A stretch of 64,000 nucleotides of DNA from positions 2,666,001 through 2,730,000 of the forward strand of contig NZ_CP114065.1 in assembly GCF_027627575.1 (NCBI RefSeq). Reading direction: 5' to 3'. The notes beneath the pieces were generated by a model. That model did not search any database, had not been told where the DNA came from, and saw only the letters and a program-made list of their open reading frames with translations. Each line of letters opens with the position of its first letter. Within the stretch, counting starts at the first letter, position 1. A program made the position numbers and the translations under genes. Below, piece after piece: positions 8,228-17,159 of this stretch. Origin of the DNA: Kribbella sp. CA-293567 (GTDB lineage: Bacteria; Actinomycetota; Actinomycetes; Propionibacteriales; Kribbellaceae).

Positions 8228-9439
8228 ATGACGGAGGCGGGGCTCGAGGACCTGCTGCGGGAACTGGCGCCACAGGTGCTCGGTGCGATGGTCCGCCGGA
8301 CCGGCGATTTCACCGCCGCCGAGGACGCCGTCCAGGAGGCGCTGATCGCGGCGGCTCGGAGCTGGCCGGCCGACGGGGTGCCGGACAGTCCGCGCGGCTG
8401 GCTGGTCCAGGCGGCTTCGCGCCGGTTCGTCGACGAGATCCGGCAGGAGCAGGCGCGGCGGAAGCGCGAGGAACGGGCGGCGCGGCGCGAGGTGCCGCCC
8501 GAGGCGGTCGAGGAGCACGACGACACGCTCCGGCTGCTGTTCCTGTGCTGCCACCCGGCGTTGACCGCGGCGTCGGCGATCGCGCTGACGTTGCGAGCGG
8601 TCGGCGGGCTGACGACGGCCGAGATCGCGGCGGCGTACCTGGTGCCCGAGGCAACGATGGCGCAGCGGATCAGCCGGGCCAAACAGAAGCTCAAGGGGCT
8701 GCCGTTCGAGCTGTCGCAGGACCAGGAGCGGCTGGCGCAGGTCCTGCATGTGCTCTATCTGATCTTCAACGAGGGCTACACCAGCAGCAGCGGTTCCGAG
8801 CTGCATCGCAGCGACCTGTCCGGTGAGGCGATCCGGCTGACCCGGATGGTGCACGAGTCGCTGCCGGAGAACGCCCAGGTCACCGGCCTGCTGGCGCTGA
8901 TGCTGCTGAACGACGCCCGGCGGCCGGCGCGGACCGGCTCGCTCGGCGAGCTGATCCCGCTGGCCGAGCAGGATCGGTCACTGTGGAACAAGGAGTTCAT
9001 CGACGAGGGCGTCGCGCTGGCGGTCGACGCGTTTGGCCGGCCGCCGCTCGGGGAGTATCAGCTGCAGGCCGCGATCGCCGCGCTGCACGACGAGGCGGCC
9101 CGGCCGGAGGAGACGGACTGGCCGCAGATCGTCGGGCTCTACGGATTGCTGGAGGAACTGTCGGGCAACCCCATGGTGACGCTGAACCGGGCGATCGCCC
9201 ACGCGATGGTGTCGGGTCCACAGGCCGGACTGGAGCTGCTACGGCCGCTGGACGACAAGCTGGACCGGCACTACCGGCTGGATGCCGTACGCGGGCATCT
9301 GTACGAGATGCTCGGTGACCACGAGACCGCCGCGGCGCACTTCACCGCGGCGGCCCGCCGGACCACGACCCTGCCGGAACAGAACTACCTGACCACCAAG
9401 GCGGCGGAGGTCAGCGCGGCGGCGCGAAGGCGCGACTGA
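8228..9439 (+). CDS. ECF RNA polymerase sigma factor with C-terminal TPR-like domain (ECF42-type)
   Basis: The 403-residue protein has sigma region 2 (about residues 10-80, with FTAAEDAVQEAL) and region 4 (about 105-165, with LTTAEIAAAYLVPEATMAQR), then a long helical extension with LLYLIFNEGYTSSSG-like and TPR-like repeats up to the C-terminus. This architecture is that of the ECF42/DUF6596 group, whose tail takes part in control instead of a classical anti-sigma factor. ATG at 8228 has AAGGG 6 bases upstream; a TTG at 8222 is less likely. The usual ECF42 neighbour, a small YCII/DGPF-domain gene, is not present on either side. A U-tailed terminator follows. Confidence 0.88.
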   Translation: MTEAGLEDLLRELAPQVLGAMVRRTGDFTAAEDAVQEALIAAARSWPADGVPDSPRGWLVQAASRRFVDEIRQEQARRKREERAARREVPPEAVEEHDDTLRLLFLCCHPALTAASAIALTLRAVGGLTTAEIAAAYLVPEATMAQRISRAKQKLKGLPFELSQDQERLAQVLHVLYLIFNEGYTSSSGSELHRSDLSGEAIRLTRMVHESLPENAQVTGLLALMLLNDARRPARTGSLGELIPLAEQDRSLWNKEFIDEGVALAVDAFGRPPLGEYQLQAAIAALHDEAARPEETDWPQIVGLYGLLEELSGNPMVTLNRAIAHAMVSGPQAGLELLRPLDDKLDRHYRLDAVRGHLYEMLGDHETAAAHFTAAARRTTTLPEQNYLTTKAAEVSAAARRRD

Positions 9440-9448
9440 CCCCGATCT

Positions 9449-9467
9449 GTTGCTGGCAGCAACTTTT
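9449..9467. terminator. Rho-independent terminator between convergent genes
   Basis: The inverted repeat GTTGCTG-G-CAGCAAC (9449-9463) is followed directly by TTTT (9464-9467). It lies between the ends of the ECF sigma gene and the XRE regulator gene. It is one of the few hairpins in the window with a T-run. Confidence 0.65.
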
Positions 9468-9472
9468 ATCGG

Positions 9473-10051
9473 CTACTTGGAGCGCGCCCGGACGTGCAGT
9501 CGCTCGCCCTGCGGGCCGTACAGGCACAGCATCTCCGCCGGGCCCGGCCCCGGATTGCCGAACCAGTGCGGGACTCGGGTGTCGAACTCCGCCACCTCAC
9601 CCTCCTGCAGGAAGAAGTCCTGGTCGCCGAGCACCAGCCGGATTCGGCCGGACAGCACGTAGATCCAGTCGTAGCCCTCGTGCACGCGCTGCTCCACGTT
9701 GTCGCCGCCCCACCCCTCGGGGACGATCTGCTTGAACGCCTGCAGGCCCCCCGGGCGCCGGCTGAGCGGGATCATCGTCGCGCCGCGACGTTTGAACGGC
9801 TTGGCGTGGATCCGTGGGTCGCCCGTCGGTGGAGCGTCGACCAGTTCGTCCAGCTGGACCTGGTGTGCGCGGGCGAGCGGCAGCAGTAGTTCCAGGGTGG
9901 GGCGGCGTTGACCGGACTCCAGGCGGGACAGTGTGCTGACCGAGATGCCGGTGGTCTCCGAGAGCTGGGTGAGCGTGGTGCCGCGTTCGAGGCGGAGGGC
10001 GCGCAGCCGGGGGCCGACTGCTTCGAGGACATCGTCGAGCTCTGATTCCAT
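9473..10051 (-). CDS. XRE-family transcriptional regulator with C-terminal cupin domain
   Basis: The 192-residue protein has a Cro/C1-type helix-turn-helix (about residues 10-65, with LTQLSETTGISVSTLSRLESG) and a C-terminal cupin barrel (about 105-185, with VHEGYDWIYVLSGRI and GEVAEFDTRVPHWFGN). Regulators of this type sense small ligands and usually repress a neighbouring gene. ATG at 10051 is chosen because the cupin-HTH family starts here and the codons upstream belong to the intergenic region. It is divergent from a thioredoxin-reductase-like gene, and a palindrome overlaps its 5' end, suggesting autorepression and control of that neighbour. Confidence 0.87.
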   Translation of the reverse strand: MESELDDVLEAVGPRLRALRLERGTTLTQLSETTGISVSTLSRLESGQRRPTLELLLPLARAHQVQLDELVDAPPTGDPRIHAKPFKRRGATMIPLSRRPGGLQAFKQIVPEGWGGDNVEQRVHEGYDWIYVLSGRIRLVLGDQDFFLQEGEVAEFDTRVPHWFGNPGPGPAEMLCLYGPQGERLHVRARSK

Positions 10052-10052
10052 C

Positions 10053-10067
10053 TTGCCATTCTGGCAA
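10053..10067. promoter_or_regulatory. Palindromic operator candidate (XRE-cupin/oxidoreductase)
   Basis: TTGCCA-TTC-TGGCAA is a perfect 6-bp inverted repeat with a 3-bp spacer, placed one base upstream of the XRE regulator start codon. The symmetry extends imperfectly outwards through CATC/GATG, so it includes the start codon. It is AT-richer than its surroundings and sits between the two divergent genes. Confidence 0.6.
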
Positions 10068-10136
10068 AGATGTTTGTCAAAATCGACATAATGGCGGATG
10101 GTCGGTTCAGAACGACCAACGACGAAGGAGCTCAGG

Positions 10137-11111
10137 GTGAAGCGGTACGACGTGGTGGTGATCGGCGGGGGAGCCGCCGGATTGAGTGGTGCGCTGGCGC
10201 TGGTCCGGGCGCGCAGGTCCGTGCTGGTGGTCGACAACGGCACGCCTCGCAACGCCGCGGCAGGTCACGTGCACAACTACCTGACCCGGGATGGTGTCCC
10301 GCCGGCCGAGCTGTACTCGCTCGGGCGCGCCGAGGTCGCCGGGTACGGCGGTGAGGTGGTGATCGACACCGTGACGCGAGTGCGGCCGGGTGGTTCGGAG
10401 TACGGGTTCGTGGTGGAGCTGGCCGGGCGCGAGGCGGTGGAGGCCCGCCGGCTGTTGGTGACCACTGGGGTGGTCGACCAGTTGCCGGCAGTGGAGGGCG
10501 TTGCCGAGCGGTTCGGGCGGGACGTGCTGCACTGCCCGTACTGCCACGGCTGGGAGGTGCAGGACCAGGCCATCGGCGTACTGGCTACTGGGGCGATGGC
10601 CGGCCACCAGACGTTGCTGTTCCGACAGTGGAGCGCGGACGTGACGCTGTTCCTCAACGACGTGCTGGAGCCGACAGAGGAGCAGTGGGAGGAGTTTGCC
10701 GCCCGTGGGATCTCCGTGGTGCAGGGGAAGGTCGAGGCGGTGGAGGTCACCGACGACAAGCTCAGCGGCATCCGGCTCGAAGGCGGCCGGGTGATCCCGC
10801 GGCAGGCGCTGGTGGTCCAAACCCAACTGGAGGCCCGCGCCGACTTCCTGGACGACCTCGGTTTGAAGGCGACCGTCCGGGAGGCCAGGGGAGTCGTGGT
10901 GGGCACGGCTGTCGACTCGGACCCCACTGGCGCTACTGACGTCCCGGGTGTCTGGGTGGCCGGCAACGTGACCGACCCGATGACTCAGGTGGTCAACTCG
11001 GCCGCGGCGGGACTCACTGCCGGCGCCATGATCAATGCGGACCTGGTGACGGAGGAGACCCGGCAGGCGGTAGAGGAGTACCGCGCGGGCGCTACGACGT
11101 CTGCCGTCTAG
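10137..11111 (+). CDS. NAD(P)/FAD-dependent oxidoreductase, thioredoxin-reductase-like
   Basis: The 324-residue protein has an N-terminal FAD-binding GGGAAGLSGAL motif (about residues 11-20), a CPYC pair (Cys133, Cys136) in HCPYCHGWE, and a C-terminal FAD motif ending GVWVAGNVTDPMTQVV. This is the low-molecular-weight thioredoxin reductase fold, but the substrate may be another disulfide or a small molecule. GTG at 10137 is chosen because AAGGAG lies 6 bases upstream; the ATG at 10098 has no such site. It is divergent from the XRE-cupin gene, probably its regulator. Its last 20 bases overlap the 3' end of the CGNR gene on the other strand. Confidence 0.85.
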   Translation: MKRYDVVVIGGGAAGLSGALALVRARRSVLVVDNGTPRNAAAGHVHNYLTRDGVPPAELYSLGRAEVAGYGGEVVIDTVTRVRPGGSEYGFVVELAGREAVEARRLLVTTGVVDQLPAVEGVAERFGRDVLHCPYCHGWEVQDQAIGVLATGAMAGHQTLLFRQWSADVTLFLNDVLEPTEEQWEEFAARGISVVQGKVEAVEVTDDKLSGIRLEGGRVIPRQALVVQTQLEARADFLDDLGLKATVREARGVVVGTAVDSDPTGATDVPGVWVAGNVTDPMTQVVNSAAAGLTAGAMINADLVTEETRQAVEEYRAGATTSAV

Positions 11112-11673
11112 CCCGATGGGCGGCGGCCTTGACGCGGCTCTGGCACTGCGGTGAGCAGAACCGCTTCGCACTGTTGCGGGAGGCGTCGACGAACACCCGG
11201 TCGCAGGCCGGCGCGGAGCAAACTCCGAGCCGGCCTGCGAGGTCGCTGCCGAGGGCCATGGCCAGCCCGGCCGCGCAGCCGGCAGCCCAGCCGTTTGCCA
11301 GCGTGTCGTCAGCGCCGTGGAAGTGCAGGTTCCAGCCAGGAGAGCCGGTGCGGTCGAGCTGAGGCCGGGCGTGAGTGTCGCGCAGGAGGGCGTTGACCTC
11401 CTCGGCGGCGCGGTCCGTTTCGCCGCGGTGGGCTGCCTCGAAGACGATGCGCATTCTGCTCGCGACGGCGGCCAGTTGCCGGGCCTGCGCGGTGGTCACC
11501 TCGGGCCTGGGCCTGCCGTCATCCCCGAGTGCGTCGGCGGTAGCCGCGGTCAGATCGTCCGGTCCGTCGAAGGGCGTACCGCCGGATTGGCCGGGAGTCA
11601 GGCGGTTGACCAAGGCCACGGCGGCGGTGAGGACGGCGAGGATGTGACTATCGAAGTTCACTTGACCAGTCAC
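11092..11673 (-). CDS. CGNR zinc-finger/ABATE domain regulator
   Basis: The protein (about 193 residues) has an ABATE-type N-terminal domain and a C-terminal CGNR zinc finger: CSAPACDRVFVD and FCSPQCQSRVKAAAHRARR supply four cysteines and a basic tail, with CQSR in place of the name-giving CGNR. Such proteins are putative stress regulators. The start is uncertain: GTG at 11673 or GTG at 11661 both give family-like N-termini (FDSHILAVLTAAVALVN). It is divergent from the MFS gene, whose promoter overlaps its first codons, so regulation of the transporter is likely. Its stop lies inside the neighbouring oxidoreductase gene (20-base antisense overlap). Confidence 0.82.
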   Translation of the reverse strand: MTGQVNFDSHILAVLTAAVALVNRLTPGQSGGTPFDGPDDLTAATADALGDDGRPRPEVTTAQARQLAAVASRMRIVFEAAHRGETDRAAEEVNALLRDTHARPQLDRTGSPGWNLHFHGADDTLANGWAAGCAAGLAMALGSDLAGRLGVCSAPACDRVFVDASRNSAKRFCSPQCQSRVKAAAHRARRQTS

Positions 11674-11690
11674 TCCAGACTTCGTAGGGT
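11662..11690 (+). promoter_or_regulatory. Strong sigma70-like promoter for the MFS gene (leaderless)
   Basis: TTGACC (11662-11667) and TAGGGT (11685-11690) are separated by 17 bases, near the vegetative consensus. The predicted transcription start coincides with the GTG at 11699, implying a leaderless mRNA. The -35 element lies within the first codons of the divergent CGNR gene. Confidence 0.65.
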
Positions 11691-11698
11691 GCGTTGTC

Positions 11699-12880
11699 GT
11701 GACCAACGATACCGAGTTTGCCGGTCACCGTCGGTTGCCTTCGGTGGTCTGGGTGCTGGTGGTCGCGCGCGGGGTCAACCGGTTGGGTGCGTTCACGCTG
11801 CCGTTTCTGGCGGTGGTGCTGACGGTGGAACTGGGGGCCGGCGTGGCGGAGGCCGGGCTGGTGCTGACCGCGTTCGGGGTGGCGACTCTGCCGTCCCGGG
11901 TGATCGGTGGCTTGCTGGCCGACCGCTTGGGGCGGCGGGCGACGATCGTGCTCGGCCTGGTCGGATGCGCGGTAGGGCAGTTGTGGATCGCAGGGTCCGG
12001 GAGTCTGTGGTCGGCGGTGCCCGCGGTGGTGCTGCTGGGGTTGGCCTTCGAGATCTACGAACCGCCGAGTCAGGCGATCATCGCGGACGTGACGGAGCCG
12101 GCCGACCGCCCGGCGGCGTACGGGCTGCTGGGTGCGGTGATGGCCGTGGCGGGGGTTGTCGCGGGGCTGTCGGCGGCGTGGCTCGGACAGTGGGACTTGC
12201 GCTGGCTGTTCGTCGCCGACGCAGCCAGTTGTCTGGCCTGCGCAGTTTTGGTCGCAGTAGCGCTGCCCGGCGGGGTGCACGCCGTGCCGCCCGCTGCAGC
12301 GGTCTGGCGCGATCGCCGGCTGCTCTGGATGCTGTCCTCAGGCACTGTCTTCGCAGTACTCGCCATGGTGATCGTGTTCGCGCTACCTCTCACGTTGCTC
12401 GACCGCGGAGTCTCGGCGTCCGGCATCGGCTTCATCCTCGCCCTCTCCGCGATCACCCAGGTAGCAGCACAGCCGGTACTGCGTACTAGCCGCCTGCGCG
12501 CTCTCGACAACTTCCAGGCCATGGCTCTGGGCTACGTAGTGCTGGCAGCCGGTCTGATCGCCAATGGGCTGGCCCACAATCTGCCGACCTTCCTGGCCGC
12601 CGCTGTTGTCTGGAGCCTCGGAGACGTGGTGCTGATCGGGCGCGCCCTCTCAGTGGTCGCCGAACTGGCTCCCGAGCACGCACGAGGTCGGTACCTGGCG
12701 ACGTACGGGCTGAGCTGGGGAGTGGCCACAGCGGTCGCGCCCTTGGTGAGTACTCAGGTCTATGCCGCAACAGGGCCGGTTGGACTCTGGGTCAGCTGCG
12801 CAGTACTGGCAGTCCTTCTGGCCGCCCTCCAGCCGAAGTTGGCGCGACTACTGCGGTCGCAACCATCCTCTTTTGGGTAG
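11699..12880 (+). CDS. MFS transporter
   Basis: This 393-residue protein has about 12 hydrophobic helices. It carries the MFS loop motif GGLLADRLGRRA between helices 2 and 3 (about residues 65-76), typical of drug/H+ antiporters. The substrate is unknown. It has a good promoter just upstream and starts at the predicted transcription start. The divergent CGNR protein is a plausible regulator. No ribosome-binding site is visible, consistent with leaderless translation. Confidence 0.87.
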   Translation: MTNDTEFAGHRRLPSVVWVLVVARGVNRLGAFTLPFLAVVLTVELGAGVAEAGLVLTAFGVATLPSRVIGGLLADRLGRRATIVLGLVGCAVGQLWIAGSGSLWSAVPAVVLLGLAFEIYEPPSQAIIADVTEPADRPAAYGLLGAVMAVAGVVAGLSAAWLGQWDLRWLFVADAASCLACAVLVAVALPGGVHAVPPAAAVWRDRRLLWMLSSGTVFAVLAMVIVFALPLTLLDRGVSASGIGFILALSAITQVAAQPVLRTSRLRALDNFQAMALGYVVLAAGLIANGLAHNLPTFLAAAVVWSLGDVVLIGRALSVVAELAPEHARGRYLATYGLSWGVATAVAPLVSTQVYAATGPVGLWVSCAVLAVLLAALQPKLARLLRSQPSSFG

Positions 12881-12911
12881 TTGAGAGGTTGAATGGTTCC
12901 CGGGAGGGTGG

Positions 12912-13370
12912 ATGCGCGACACAGTCGACCCAGAGTTCGCCGCGTACGTCGATGCGCGGCAAGGGAGATGGCTTCGTACGGCGTACCTCGTGTACGGCGA
13001 CGCAGGGCGGGCCGAGGAGCAACTGCTGCGCGCCTTCACGCGGTTGTCGACGCGGTGGGGGAGAGAGGACGATCCGGATTCCTATGTGCTCGGGCTGCTG
13101 TTCCACCAGGCGCTGGCGCGCTGGTCGCGGGCCAAGGTCTTCGAGGACGAGGAGGATCCGGTCAAGGCCGCACTGGCCGCGTTGAGTCCGCAGCAGCGCG
13201 CGGTACTGGTGCTGCTGTACTTCGAGGAGCTGACCGAGTTCGAGGCCGGTGAGATCCTCGGGATGTCCCACTCCAGCGTGCACACGCACTCGATGACCGC
13301 GGTCAGCCGCTTCCGGCTGGAGCTCGGCACCGCGGACTGGCGCGACGTCACCGGGAGAGAGCCGCGATGA
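12912..13370 (+). CDS. SigE-type ECF RNA polymerase sigma factor
   Basis: The 152-residue protein resembles the actinobacterial SigE-family ECF factors: a short region 2 (FAAYVDARQGRWLRTAYLVYGD), and region 4 with LSPQQRAVLVLLYFEELTEFEAGEILGM then a recognition helix SSVHTHSM. A GGGAGG site lies upstream of the ATG. The stop overlaps the start of the next gene (ATGA), which encodes a membrane protein likely to act as its partner or anti-sigma factor. The promoter targets cannot be read here. Confidence 0.85.
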   Translation: MRDTVDPEFAAYVDARQGRWLRTAYLVYGDAGRAEEQLLRAFTRLSTRWGREDDPDSYVLGLLFHQALARWSRAKVFEDEEDPVKAALAALSPQQRAVLVLLYFEELTEFEAGEILGMSHSSVHTHSMTAVSRFRLELGTADWRDVTGREPR

Positions 13371-14617
13371 AACGCGACGAGGTGCCCCTGCTGCTCGCGC
13401 GGGCGGCCGACGGCCTGCCCGAGCCGGAGCTCACCGACGCGGCCTGGGCCGCCGGTGTCGCCTATCGCCGCAAGCAGCGACGCAGCATCATCGCCGGGGT
13501 GATCGCGTTCGTCCTGGTGGTTGTCGCGGGCGTCCTGGTGATGACGCTGGGTGGCGACAGGTTCGCTCTCACTCCACCAGACACTCCGTCGCCTCCGCCG
13601 GGGTCGGTGCCGCCGGCCGGCCAGATCGCCGGGATCACCTACTGGAACGCGCCGCCCGCGGGCAGCGAACCGTTCCTCGACCGGGTCTCCACCCCGTTGG
13701 GTGACCTGCTGCGTGTGCCGGACAATCCCGAAGACCTGCGGAACGACCCGATCGACCGCCTCGCCGCTGTGGTCCTGGCACCGGCGGAAGGCAAGTTCGT
13801 GCCGCTGTTCCTGGGCGCGGACTCCCGCTGGGCCCAGGCTCCTGGTGAGTTGCAACCGATCGCGACCGGCCTGCCGCTGAGCGCCGGAGCGATCGCCCCG
13901 AACGGCAAGCTGGTCGCTTTCCCGCAGCCGGGCGCCGTGCACATCATCGACGCCAGTACGGCGATGACCCGGTCGGTCACCCTGCCGTCGAGGGACATCC
14001 GCAGTGTTTCGTGGCTGCCCAACAGCACGCGGCTGCTGGCGAGCGGACCGGGTGCGGCGTACCGGCTGGACGTGGATCTGGCCAGCAACCAGCCGTCGGT
14101 CGTCGGCAGCGTCGCCGCCAGCCACGATGCCGACGACGCGACTACGCCGTACCGGCTGGACGGGGTGGCGGGGCAGGTGGCACTGCGCCAGTACGCCGGG
14201 AACAACGGGTGGGTCGAGGTCAGCAATCCGCAGCTGCCGGTCGCTTCCTGGGTGGGACAAACGTTCGACAGTGGCGCTTCCGTCGGCCGGATGTTCGTCG
14301 CAAGCGAACTGGCGCAGGTGCCCACGGTTGCTTCCCAGGCACAGGTACTGGCGACGATCTCGGCCCTGCAGCCACTCGACGACCGGCTGCTCGTGTTCGG
14401 CGAGACCCCGGCGGCGACGCCGACTCCCGGCCGCAGCACTCCGGACCGGATCCGCGAGCCGGGCTGCTGCTTCCTGCTTGGCTGGTACGACCAGCAGACC
14501 GCCCTGCTCCAGGTCACCGACTGGTTGCTGGCCTGGAACCTGCGGTCGGGCCAGGTCCGCCGGGTCACCGAGCTCGAGGTCGACGGCGTCGCCCTCGGGC
14601 CCGGCGTCCGCCGCTAG
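13367..14617 (+). CDS. Single-pass membrane protein, putative sigma-factor partner
   Basis: The 416-residue protein has a cytoplasmic N-terminus of about 40 residues, one membrane helix (about 41-62, IIAGVIAFVLVVVAGVLVM), a Pro-rich linker and a large outer domain with repeated short strands resembling a beta-propeller. It is coupled to the upstream sigma gene by a four-base overlap, the usual place for an anti-sigma factor, but no zinc-binding anti-sigma motif is visible. It is not assigned to a family. Its stop codon abuts the stop of the TetR gene on the other strand with no base between. Confidence 0.75.
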   Translation: MKRDEVPLLLARAADGLPEPELTDAAWAAGVAYRRKQRRSIIAGVIAFVLVVVAGVLVMTLGGDRFALTPPDTPSPPPGSVPPAGQIAGITYWNAPPAGSEPFLDRVSTPLGDLLRVPDNPEDLRNDPIDRLAAVVLAPAEGKFVPLFLGADSRWAQAPGELQPIATGLPLSAGAIAPNGKLVAFPQPGAVHIIDASTAMTRSVTLPSRDIRSVSWLPNSTRLLASGPGAAYRLDVDLASNQPSVVGSVAASHDADDATTPYRLDGVAGQVALRQYAGNNGWVEVSNPQLPVASWVGQTFDSGASVGRMFVASELAQVPTVASQAQVLATISALQPLDDRLLVFGETPAATPTPGRSTPDRIREPGCCFLLGWYDQQTALLQVTDWLLAWNLRSGQVRRVTELEVDGVALGPGVRR

Positions 14618-15214
14618 CTACTCCATGATCGTCCGCATCGTCATCGCGACCAGGTGGTCCGCGTCCTCGACGGCCGGCATCGGTTCACCGGTCATCGCGC
14701 GCAGGATCAGGATGCCGGCCAGCCACTGCACCATCAGGACCGGGTCGGCGGACGCGCGGATCGGCTCGCCGCGGCGCCGGGCCCGCTCCAGCGCGGCCGC
14801 CGTCAGGGCGATCCGGCGCTGCAGGAAGCTGCGGTAGAACGCGGCGAACTGCTCGTCGCGGTTCAGCTCGGTGATCGCGAGCCGGATCAGCGCGACGCCC
14901 TCCTTGCGGTTCACGAACGCCAGCGCGTCGCGGTAGACCTGGCGCAGGTCACCCTCGATCGAGCCGGTGTCGGCGTCGGGAATCTCGATGTCGAACAGAT
15001 CGGTCATCGCGTCGTTGGCGAGCAGGTCCTTGCTCGCCCACCGCCGGTAGATCGTGGCCTTGCCGACGCCGGCCGCCTCGGCCACGTCGTCCACCGTCAT
15101 GCCGTCGAACCCGCGCTCCAGCAGCAGCTGGACGGCGTACCGGCGGATTCTCGGCTCTGCGTCCGGATCCCGCGGCCTACCTCGGCGTGGCTTTTCCCCG
15201 TGCTCGGTCCCCAT
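14618..15214 (-). CDS. TetR/AcrR family transcriptional regulator
   Basis: The 198-residue protein has an N-terminal TetR helix-turn-helix (about residues 22-65) with VDDVAEAAGVGKATIYRRW, and a helical C-terminal ligand/dimer domain. ATG at 15214 is preceded by GGGGAAG at a suitable distance; the longer frame upstream is in the intergenic region. It is divergent from amt and shares a 263-base intergenic region with the GlnR-like boxes. Its target is unknown. AmtR of Corynebacterium is also a TetR protein, but similarity to AmtR cannot be judged here. Confidence 0.88.
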   Translation of the reverse strand: MGTEHGEKPRRGRPRDPDAEPRIRRYAVQLLLERGFDGMTVDDVAEAAGVGKATIYRRWASKDLLANDAMTDLFDIEIPDADTGSIEGDLRQVYRDALAFVNRKEGVALIRLAITELNRDEQFAAFYRSFLQRRIALTAAALERARRRGEPIRASADPVLMVQWLAGILILRAMTGEPMPAVEDADHLVAMTMRTIME

Positions 15215-15279
15215 TCGTACTTCCCCAGCTTCGGACGGTCGCAGTGGCGCGGCTGCGGGCCGTGTGGTCAGGCCAGAGT

Positions 15280-15343
15280 GCCACATACCGGAAGATGTCA
15301 CGCCGATGTCACCTGACGAAGCGCTTTGTCACATCCCGGAAAC
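15280..15343 (+). promoter_or_regulatory. GlnR-like nitrogen control boxes upstream of amt
   Basis: GTCAC-N6-GAAAC (15328-15343) fits the actinobacterial GlnR half-box pattern gTnAc-n6-GaAAc. A second degenerate copy, GCCAC-N6-GAAGA, lies at 15280-15295, with extra GTCAC words at 15297 and 15308. GlnR activates amtB-glnK-glnD in Streptomyces under nitrogen limitation, so the position is right. The regulator itself is not in the window. Confidence 0.65.
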
Positions 15344-15477
15344 ATCAGGACCGATCGGCTGAAACGGCGCGCCGACACCGTTTGCGGTGTGGCCGTGCCG
15401 CTGGGTTCCCCGGCGTTGTGGAGCTCCCCGACTGAGGACGGCGGGCCACCCCCAGATCGATGGAAGGGATGACGTTG

Positions 15478-17159
<1,682 letters not shown>

